Of a stretch of 52,396 nt of DNA, positions 44,797 through 52,396 are shown one piece after another; within the stretch, counting starts at the first letter, position 1; the number at the start of each line of letters is the position of its first letter. The notes beneath the pieces are model-generated. The model was not told the DNA's origin. It was given only the letters and a program-made list of their open reading frames with translations, and made no database searches. The DNA is from Lineolata rhizophorae (lineage: Eukaryota; Ascomycota; Dothideomycetes; Lineolatales; Lineolataceae). The DNA lies in assembly GCA_010093515.1 (NCBI GenBank), contig MU001692.1:193521-245916 (forward strand), given 5' to 3'. The position numbers and the translations under genes were made by a program.

Positions 44797-45481
44797 TTAC
44801 ATAAGCAACAGATCTACATGATTTCCCCTTTTCATTCGTACGGTAATCTGCACGTGATAATAGATCTCATCCTGGAATTTGGCGATATTCGATCCGTCAT
44901 ATAGTGTGACGTGGTAGTCCTGTACTGCAAATTGCGGCCGTATATCGATGATGGCTACTTACCATTTGGAGACTCTTCCATGCGGAGATTAGAGAATTGC
45001 CCGGCGTGTCGTAACCGGCATGATTGGCGCATGTATCTGATAGGCTGTCTAATTGAATTGCAGTCGACCGATAAGTCAAGCAACTGCAGTTTTCTGTTGA
45101 GTTCTCCTGAGGTGCGGTTACAATTCTGTGAATGGTGAGTTGGCCGAGCCTAGCAGCCGCCCAAATATCGCAACTTTGCTTTGTGTTAAGCTCAAGTGGA
45201 ATATATAAATTGTAATATTCATCTTCAACCGTTCCGTTATGTAATATAATTGAATTGAGCCAGAACCTGGGGCCGGGGATGGCGAATCCAAAGTTCCTAG
45301 TGGCAGACAGCCGGAGTCTACAAGACGTAGGGACGCAGTGTTCTGTGGCGAGAGTTTCGGCCGGGCTGAATTTGCTACTTTTCGTCGAATGGTTGCACAA
45401 GTCGATTCCAAATGGAAGGCTCATCTGAGGTCGGGATGTTAACAGCACCGCCAATAGTGGTCCTAGCAGTGATGCAATCAT
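44797..45481 (-). CDS. predicted secreted protein, 213 aa, one 43-nt intron
   Basis: Exons are 45481-44963 and 44919-44797. The donor is a perfect GTAAGT, and using the acceptor TACAG gives a 43-nt intron and continues the frame as DYHVTLYDGS, ending at TAA. ATG 45481 is chosen because it starts a hydrophobic signal-like segment (MIASLLGPLLAVLLTS); an in-frame ATG at 45544 would place 21 residues before it. Seven cysteines (29, 49, 54, 104, 132, 134, 151) and sequons (NGT, NST, NCS) suit an extracellular protein. A short distal part reads LGQLTIHRIV and YYHVQITVRM, suggesting beta structure. No family was recognised. The intron is near the lower size limit for fungi, so the 3' end is less certain. 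Confidence 0.55.
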
Positions 45482-47035
45482 GTGTTCTTCACCATTCCAG
45501 TTCGACTTCAAATGTGATTGTAAAGAGGGTGTCAGATCTACCATGTAGCACGGTGGCGGTCAATTCTTGGGTATTTACCCCGTATTTCCATCTGGGTCAA
45601 ATGCGGACGTCCGTTGAAGCAAACTAGTAACATTGAACCGAAGGCGAGGATCTCCAACGTACAGGAACATGCTGGAAACTGACCACAGCATTCCACGGCG
45701 AAGAATCTCACAAGACAGTATTGGCTTGCTTGTAGGCCCAAGTTCTGACAAAGGAAGGATGGGAGGAAATTATCACCGCCCTATTTGCCTAAGTGATCAA
45801 CAAGGCCGAAAGAGGCAACTAGAGGCTGAATTGACGCCGAGCCGGTCTGTCAGCCGCAACCACGCGATGCAACCACAGCTCCGATCCTGCAGCCACGACG
45901 ATCGTGAAGCTGGGGCTGAAAACATGTGGTCCATTAATGTGTGCCGACGGGCTTCCCTCCGAGGAATATGGACGAAATGACCGCAAATAAGGTTTGCTCA
46001 TCCTTCAGCCCGCTCGTCACTCAAATGGAGGCGTAATCATGCCTAACGGGGGCCTAAATCCTTCCAACGGCGCAGACGTTCGACGAAAGAAAGAGGACTG
46101 GATTGATTGCCGGATTCGGAGGAATCTGGTCGTTAAGGTCGACCAGTGCGGCGGGATTTGATCGCAGAAGCGCCTCACCAATGCTGTTTGTCGGGGCAAA
46201 AATTGGCCGTATGAGAGATGCGGTTTAGCTGTCGATCTGTACGCGAGCCGTGATTGGCCGCGTGTGCCAACAAGCGAGATCGGATTACGATCTCGGGTGT
46301 AGCCTCGAGTCTTGCATCTCGAGAGCGTAGATTAATTCTCCGTTGTCCAGATGAGCTGCCCGCTATAGTCTGGCAGTTTATCGTGTTCTTCATACTACCT
46401 CTCTAGTTGCGAGTCGCTCGTTTCTGTCCCAACTTCTGCGGCGAGCCTTGACGTCTTCCGGAGTTCTGAAACACGCCCTTCTTTGGATGCCTCGTCAACC
46501 GACTCCATAGGCCCATTGCTCAGACGTCAAAAGTCTAGAAGCCAAACTAGTAAAAATACAGTATAACTAGCGCAACTCTGAAGTCTTGAAAATTGCATGT
46601 CAAATGCAACTTGGCAGGGCGCACGACGTTCGACGATGGAAAACTAGTACAAGTGGCTACCTTGTTTGGAACCTTCCTGATTGAGAAATGTTTTCCGCAG
46701 AGGCGGGGGCCGAATACTAATAAGCACGCACCGCCTCTCTTACCGACACACGCCGCCACGATCACCACTCACTACCATTGCGAGTAGAAAGTGAACTGAT
46801 AGGTTCGAAGAACATGAAATTACCTTATAATTAAGGAATATACCACGCCTGATGTCCATCGCTGATCCGGTACCCTTGGGTATCTTATTCCATGAACACC
46901 ATTAGAACACAACTCCGACGAGGTAATACCACCGCCAGCCAGCGATGGCTGTTGCGACTCGTGTTCAGCAAATAGATATGCCCATGAAGGACCATCCGAC
47001 AGCAAAGAAAGCGATCCATATACCAGCTTCAATGC
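45482..47035. other. intergenic region
   Basis: Upstream of the leftward secreted-protein gene and downstream of the leftward AT-hook gene. I see no gene, RNA or repeat that can be supported. Confidence 0.45.
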
Positions 47036-49535
47036 TCAAGCATTTCTCCCTTCTAACCTCTCCGCCGCCCTCTCCAACACCTCATTGAACTCTCTCACCC
47101 TTCCCAACAACCCTTCGCCGCCTTCACCATCACCCATCCCCACTATTTCCCTCAACCCTTCCAGCTTCATTCCCAAACTCTCCACCGGCCGCTCCTCTTC
47201 CCCTTCCTCCTCCGCCCTCTCCCTGCCCCTCGCAACTCCCACCTCCACCCCCTCGCACCACCCCCCTACAACCCTCACCCATCGATTCTTCCTCTCGACT
47301 CTCCTCCACCGTCCCCTCACCCCCTCCATCTTCCCCTTCACCTCCTCTCTCTCCCTCCTCACCTCCTCCAACCGCTCCCCCAACGCCCTCGCCTCCCTTC
47401 TCGCCCCCTTGACCCTCTGCGCCAGCGCCGCTCCTGCATCCGCCGCCTCGCTCACGTCGAATAGCGCATCCGCCAGTGCCCGCGCGTACGCCTGCACCGC
47501 CGCCGCCTTGTGGGCGTACGCGCGCCGCTGCGGGCCGTGCGCCGCCTGGTTCGATTGCCGCACCAACGCCGCCGCCAGCCGCGCCGTGACCTCGGCGCAG
47601 ATTTGCGCGAGCACGTCGGACGGGTTGGGCGGCAGGCGTGGCAGCGACGGCGCGATCGTGGGCAGGGACGAAGTGAGCTCGTCGACGTTTTCGGAGTTCT
47701 CGGCCGAGGAGGCGCCGAAATTGGTGAAGCGGTGCACGGTGATGGGAACGGAGGGGCGAGACGCGCGGTGAGCGCGTGCCAGGGGCGGCGGTGAGGCAGT
47801 GGGGGCCCGTTGGCGAGTGGTAGGGGTAGACCTGGAAGTGGTGTTTGCTCGCATTCGGCCTTTGCGATTTTGAAGTTTCGATTTCGGCTCCACTGCGGCG
47901 TGTGGTTTTGCTGCTGTTGCTGGTCGTGAGAGCGGTGGGCGGCCCCTTGAGTGCCGGTGTCGGTGTGGTTCGTCCTCACTAGCTTCCTCTTCCTCTTCAG
48001 GGTCGCTGTGTGTATCTGAAGATTCAGATTCGGGTTCGGATTCTATCTGCCTGGCTGTTCGCGCAATCCTGCCACTGCTCTTTACAGGGGTGGTTCTGGG
48101 TACTTCTTCCTGGGCTTTCGTCTTTGGGGATCGTCCGCGCCCACGTAGACTAGGTGCAGGCGATTGCTCTTTGGCAGGCTGCTTAGGCGACGTACTGCTT
48201 TGTTGCCTATCAGAAGTACGCGTTCGCTTCGCCGGCCGCGAAGTAGCTTCTCCTTGCTCGGGCTCTGGCTCCACATCAGTTCGTCGCGGTCGGCCTCTCT
48301 TCTTCGGTCGTGCTGCAGATACCTCGGTAATCGTCGCGCGGTCATCCGTCTGTTCCGCAATCCTCGTGTCCCTTCGCCGTTCCACTGTAGCTATCGGTTG
48401 TTCATTCTGCTGCGACCGCCTTCCGCGCCGACCTAAAGCAGTGCCTCGTCTCGATGGCCCACCTTCCGCCTCGGCATCATCCTTCTCCGCTTCCTGCTCT
48501 TCATCTCCCTCCCTAGCATTCTGCACAACCTTCTCCTGCTGGCTCTGTAACACGCCTAATGGGGCTCGTAGACTCTTCCTTCCCCTCAGTGATGCTCTCA
48601 CCGCAGTACCCGGTGAATTCTCCTCGTTTGCGATATATTCCGCCATAACATTTTTGCCCTTGCCCTTCTCCTTGCGCGATCCAGCCACCCGTAATTCCGT
48701 ATCTTCCTCCGCCTGCATCTTCCTCGCGCTCGCAATCCTGTGCGCTGCGTCCGTAGTATCCAGCTCATCCTCGTCCGCATCCTCAGCTAGCAATGACGCG
48801 CCCACCCCGCTCCCACTCCGTCTCTTACGCGTTTTGCTCTTTTTACCCGACGAAACAACCGAGTGTAACGAGTCGTTCTGGCCGCCGAGCTCATCGACCT
48901 CCTCCCCATCATCTTTCTCCCCTTCCTCCATTACGGGCGCCACGCTCGTCCTCTTGCGTTTTCCAGTCGCCTGCACCACCACTATCGGCGTCTTTAGCGC
49001 GCTCGGCGACTCTGCTACCGGCATCTTTGCCGACCTCGACGACTGAGGCCGCGCCGCAGACTGCACGTCCGCATTACTCCGCGCGCTCCCCGTCATAGCC
49101 GACGTCCCAGGTGTCTTCGCCGGCGCCGCGGACGCGCTGCGCGACTGTCTCTGTCTCTGCCCTTGTGCACGGCGTGCTGACGCCGAGATGCTACTACTCG
49201 ACGCGCCCGCGGCGGGCGTCTTCCGCGCTGAGCGACGCGTTTGCAAAGGTGCGGGTGGCGTACGGGCGCGTGTGCCGACTGCCGCGGAAGGACCTGCGGT
49301 ACTAGCGCCCGCCCCGCCGCCGAAGCTGAAGCCAAAAGAGGTGGGTTGGATTTGGCGGGAGCTGTGTGAGGAGGGAGGCAATGTTAGTCGCTGCTCCATG
49401 TGGGGGGATGTGGAGAACGTACGCTGCGCCTCGCTGCCGCATTTGCCGGCGCTCTTGTTTGCCTGGTTGCATTTGTTAGTTAAAAAAAAGTATGATTGTT
49501 GTTACAGAGGTGGTGTTCATACTTGGTGGCGCCAT
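47036..49535 (-). CDS. AT-hook protein, candidate inner-kinetochore Ame1/CENP-U homologue
   Basis: Exons are 49535-49523 (13 nt), 49462-49423 (40 nt) and 49361-47036. The introns are 60 and 61 nt (GTATGA..CAG and GTACGT..CAG). The mini-exons replace the first in-frame ATG of the long frame (49399) with the basic start MAPPSKQERRQMRQRG, joined to SRQIQPTSFGFSFGG, giving 792 aa. The middle ~500 residues are charged and disordered, with an AT-hook (KKRGRPRR) and a second RGRP (HSRGRPPL). The conserved part is C-terminal: SVPITVHRFTNF, then PSDVLAQICAEVTARL and a coiled coil (LGERLEEVRREREEVKGK). This layout matches Pezizomycotina proteins annotated as Ame1/CENP-U, part of the COMA complex that links CENP-A chromatin to the outer kinetochore. 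Assignment is from memory of the family. Confidence 0.72.
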
Positions 49536-49777
49536 GGCGTGAATGTTTGCGTATGAGAAGGGTAGATGGTTAGACGGCAGAAGTGGGAGACGCGTCGCGC
49601 GAGGGGCCGCGCGACTTGGTGCTGGCAATTGCTGAGTCAGCCCCACTTCGCGCCATGCAATCTGGTAGGAGCTCAAGCTTCGCTAGAATTCTACATCATC
49701 AGCTTCATCTTTTCACAGGTTCACTGCTCAGACCTTCAAAGGACGACTTGTAATCTCTCAATTCCTTGATTACCGTT
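49536..49777. promoter_or_regulatory. compact divergent promoter (242 bp)
   Basis: Separates the start codons of the AT-hook gene (leftward) and the twin-CX9C gene (rightward). TGCTGAGTCA at 49631-49640 contains TGAGTCA, an AP-1/Gcn4-type site. Confidence 0.4.
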
Positions 49778-50794
49778 ATGGGCTGGTTTTGGGGCAGCTC
49801 TACCTCGTCCAATCCCTCCGACGATCCGCTGCAGAATCTCGACCCGGAGCTCCGCGACTTTCTCCGCAAAGAATCACATCTACAGCAACCTTCACAGCAG
49901 CGACCCCAAAAGCAAAAGTCGGCTCCTCCTACTGCAGCGTCACCAACAACAACTTCATCTCCAACATCATCCGCAGAAGCGACACGATCATCAACAACCG
50001 ACGCCAGCCAATCCCCCTCACATCCACCCGTGCCCCCGCAGTCCTTGTACCAAGATGGCCGCTACGCCCACCTCTGGAAAACCTATCGCCCACTCTCTAG
50101 TATCGAGTCTGCTTCCCTCTCCGAGCCCGACAAGCTGCGTCGCATCATGGAAGCCTACAATGATCGTAAATCCCGCATCGGCGAGGCAGCACTCGAGAAC
50201 TGCGCCATCGAACAAATCGCCCTACACGACTGTTACCATAATAACGGTGCGACCATAGGCCAGCGATTGAAGTTGTGTACTGACGAGCGGCGGAAGCACG
50301 ATAGGTGTTTTACGCTGCAGGCTAAGTTCCTGACGGCATTGGGGTATCTAGCAGAGGGGGAAAAGAGCGAGGCTGAGGAAGAGAGAGTGCAAATGCATGC
50401 GGACAGGCTATATCATCGCATGCTGGTGCAGGAGGGAGAATCTAAGAAGGCGCTCGAGGAAGGGAGGAAAACAATGGGCGCGAAACCTATTTTATCTGGC
50501 GAACAGTCGGCCCAGTCGGAGGCGGAAGCCGAGGCCATGCTGGAAACACAGGTTGCGCGCATGCCGCCGAATCTCCAAAAGGCATACCGTGATGGCACGA
50601 AGAATGCGAAGAGTCTGGCGCAGAAAGAGTTGGAGTTAAAGCTTCTGCAGAGGCGAATGAACGTGGATCGGAGCGTGAGCGCAGAAGTAGAAAAGGTGAT
50701 GAAGGAAGAAAAGCGGGCAAGAGACGAGAGGAGGGAAAGGGGTGAAGAGAGGATAGGGGATAGGATGAGGAGATGGTTCGGGTCGGCGGAGTGA
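49778..50794 (+). CDS. conserved fungal twin-CX9C protein
   Basis: A single exon of 338 aa from ATG 49778 (MGWFWGSS, a recurrent start for this fungal family). After a Ser/Thr/Pro-rich linker (~35-90) comes YQDGRYAHLWKTYRPL, then a helical hairpin with C142-x9-C152 and C167-x9-C177 (ENCAIEQIALHDC and LCTDERRKHDRC). Such twin-CX9C hairpins usually carry two disulfides made by Mia40 in the mitochondrial intermembrane space. The C-terminal half is a long charged helix. Databases sometimes name such proteins autophagy-related, which I cannot support. Function unknown; mitochondrial location is inferred from the cysteine pattern only. Confidence 0.82.
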   Translation: MGWFWGSSTSSNPSDDPLQNLDPELRDFLRKESHLQQPSQQRPQKQKSAPPTAASPTTTSSPTSSAEATRSSTTDASQSPSHPPVPPQSLYQDGRYAHLWKTYRPLSSIESASLSEPDKLRRIMEAYNDRKSRIGEAALENCAIEQIALHDCYHNNGATIGQRLKLCTDERRKHDRCFTLQAKFLTALGYLAEGEKSEAEEERVQMHADRLYHRMLVQEGESKKALEEGRKTMGAKPILSGEQSAQSEAEAEAMLETQVARMPPNLQKAYRDGTKNAKSLAQKELELKLLQRRMNVDRSVSAEVEKVMKEEKRARDERRERGEERIGDRMRRWFGSAE

Positions 50795-51400
50795 TTGCAT
50801 TGATGTGGAAGGGAGATCCGGAACCGAATGTGGAAAAGCTCGGCCTTTGATGGCTGTGAGGGCCGGAGCTATGGTTATGAGAGTTATATTGTGTAAAATA
50901 ATGCACGGGATATGATCGTGTTGCGCATATTCCGTTGTACTATAATTACAAAATATAGCAACTCAATATCGAACAGAATTCTTCACTAGGATTCATCAAC
51001 AATAGCCGGACATATCGTTCAGAACGACTCTTTATGCATGAATAACTCATGTTGTTAAGAAGCTGTACTTAAAGCTAACAAATCACTAGGTTATATAATT
51101 GATATCTCAATGCGTGAACCTTCGAAAGATGCTTCGCTTACAGAGAAATCAAACATGGATCCCTTCCTTTACACAGAGAATCGTTTCCAAAATCTCTTGA
51201 TGGAACTTGAGTTTGGATCTGAATTCTCTGGATCTGAACCCTCTTCGTCGGTCTTTCTCAATTTGACTGATGCAAGTGCTAACCTTGCAACAGCCGCCAC
51301 AAAAGTTTGAAACCATCGTGGTGAATGTCGAGCATCTGGCCCTCCAATGAGTTCTGCGAGGCCGAGCCAGATAACATCTTCTCTAAACTCACGATAAAAC
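50795..51400. other. AT-rich gene-free stretch before the retroelement relic
   Basis: No supported gene. A 66-codon frame at 51110-51310 has no recognisable domain. ACGATA-AAAC-TATCGT at 51391-51406 is a small hairpin exactly at the start of the left repeat arm. Confidence 0.4.
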
Positions 51401-51543
51401 TATCGTAGATATCATGTATAGCAGTAGTAGTCACGTGACGCTTGTGGCCAAAGTAATGCTGGCCCCGGTCTAGCTTGTAGCGTACATAGATCGCAGAGTA
51501 CAGTTGCACCTACACTCTGCAACCTCAAATACACACTCTGTTT
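51401..51543 (+). repeat. left arm of a large imperfect inverted repeat (LTR-like)
   Basis: About 143 bp that pair, with scattered mismatches, to 51658-51801. Shared blocks include GCGTACATAGATCGCAGAG and CCTACACTCTGCAACCTC. Each arm also contains an inner quasi-palindrome built on GCAGAGT and ACTCTGC. The right arm abuts a copia RNase H end, so this arm is probably a facing LTR fragment. Confidence 0.8.
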
Positions 51544-51657
51544 CTAAGGATATATAAGGTAGGGAGGAGTAGTAGGTGGCCTGTAATTATATTCGTAGGA
51601 TAGCTTTGTTTTAATTAGACATTTTCTTTGCCGAGCGTCACAGCGTACACGATGGCA

Positions 51658-51801
51658 AAACAGAGTGTATAAGGTGAGGTTGCAGAGTGTAGGTGGACCT
51701 GCACTCTGCGATCTATGTACGCTGCACGCTGAACCGGGGCCGGTATTACCTTGGCCCCGAGCGTCACGTGTCTACTACTACCATATATGATATTCACGAT
51801 A
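51658..51801 (-). repeat. right arm of the inverted repeat, LTR of a copia relic
   Basis: Inverted copy of the left arm. On the minus strand it follows the copia stop codon by about 50 bp and a purine run (AAGGGGGCG) like a polypurine tract, the position of a 3' LTR. It is cut off at the spacer with the left arm. Confidence 0.75.
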
Positions 51802-51853
51802 CGCCCCCTTAGCAGGAGCACGTAGTCGTAATACAGAAATATGGTATTAAAGA

Positions 51854-51968
51854 TTAGTACCTAGCAGGGTCGAGGCTAATTATACGTACAAAATTAAGAA
51901 ATTTCAAAGCGCCTAGTAGTTTAGTAAGGCTATCCGCTAATATAGAATCGGTCTTTAAATACTATAGG
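51854..51968 (-). pseudogene. Ty1-copia polyprotein relic (RNase H C-terminus)
   Basis: The minus strand reads YLKTDSILADSLTKLLGALK and on through FLNFVRIISLDPARY to a stop at 51854. This is the hallmark C-terminal end of fungal Ty1-copia RNase H (the DxxLADxLTK motif). A TAG stop interrupts the frame immediately upstream, and the sequence beyond is AT-rich with further stops, as expected of RIP. It is truncated by the pogo copy at 52078. Confidence 0.75.
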
Positions 51969-52077
51969 CATACACAACTATTAGAGACCTACTTACAAGA
52001 GTAATAAAAGCGGAGATTAATATACTTTATACTGGGGTATTAAGTATAAGTAGATATAATCATTATATAGTTATATA

Positions 52078-52396
52078 ACGTAATCCACCACGCAGTGACA
52101 CCAACCACCTAGTGACACCGACGCGTCCATGACGCGCCCATCAACTTTGCCCACCAATTTCTCCACCAAAAATGCCCAAGAAGCTCTCCAAAGAATCTGA
52201 TATCATACTCGCCATCGAATCTTTCAAGAAAGGCACTTACACCAATCCCAAAGCCGCTGCCAAGGCCTTGGGTGTCAACTTCAAGACTGTGTATCGCAGA
52301 ATGTCAGGAATAGCTTCTCGGGAAGAAAACCACACCAATCTAAAGAAACTGACCCAATGGGAAGAGGAGGTACTCATTGGACACATCCTGGACATG
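52078..52396 (+). mobile_element. pogo/Fot1-like DNA transposon, right copy (5' part)
   Basis: Begins ACGTAATCCACC at 52078, preceded by TA (52076-52077), and runs off the window. The 94 bp between terminus and start codon are identical to the left copy. It is inserted in the AT-rich copia relic. Confidence 0.85.
52172..52396 (+). CDS. pogo/Fot1-like transposase, N-terminal part (truncated by window edge)
   Basis: 75 codons open to the window edge, with the same MPKKLSKESDIILAIESF start and psq-type HTH as the left copy. Six nucleotide differences to the left copy cause five amino-acid changes, and no stop or frameshift is seen. Confidence 0.82.
   Translation, partial: MPKKLSKESDIILAIESFKKGTYTNPKAAAKALGVNFKTVYRRMSGIASREENHTNLKKLTQWEEEVLIGHILDM

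Noticed and set aside
1-52396. Search for CRISPR arrays, rRNA, secondary-metabolite core genes, telomere repeats and viral insertions
   Set aside because: None was seen; the sequence is eukaryotic and the enzymes present do not form a biosynthetic cluster.

Overview
The window looks like a contig from a filamentous ascomycete (Pezizomycotina, probably Sordariomycetes). The genes carry short introns of 43-149 nt with GTRNGT donors and CTNAC-like branch sites, coding regions are GC-rich, and the gene families are typical of these fungi: a NOP-1/CarO-type opsin, a HET-domain protein, small secreted cysteine proteins and RIP-like transposon relics. Nothing prokaryotic is seen. Two assembly gaps are present (31526-31695 and 41884-42148).

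Layout. Both ends lie inside near-identical, oppositely oriented copies of one pogo/Fot1-like DNA transposon, so the contig probably breaks in this repeat. Region 1.7-6.3 kb holds a protein with a degenerate RING finger, a spliced 124-aa secreted six-cysteine protein, and a four-exon rhodopsin. Region 9.2-16.3 kb holds a ZIP zinc transporter, with several zinc-response-like sites upstream, a zinc-type alcohol dehydrogenase and a short-chain dehydrogenase. Region 17.1-26.3 kb holds an Adp1-type ABC transporter, a 170-aa secreted protein and a HET-domain protein. Region 27.0-30.3 kb holds the divergent pair RCF1 (respiratory supercomplex factor) and ILV1 (threonine deaminase). A 6.6-kb apparently gene-free, motif-rich stretch (31.7-38.3 kb) precedes a large low-complexity fungal protein whose C-terminus runs into the second gap. 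Region 44.8-50.8 kb holds a secreted 213-aa protein, an AT-hook protein resembling inner-kinetochore Ame1/CENP-U, and, divergently, a twin-CX9C protein. The right end (51.4-52.4 kb) is a decayed Ty1-copia relic with two LTR-like arms in inverted orientation, into which the right pogo copy has inserted.

The genes do not form one pathway. Housekeeping genes (ILV1, RCF1, ADP1, kinetochore-like, twin CX9C) alternate with accessory ones (opsin, secreted proteins, HET) and transposons. All intron models were made by eye from splice signals, frame continuity and family similarity. No search was run, so names rest on recognised motifs.
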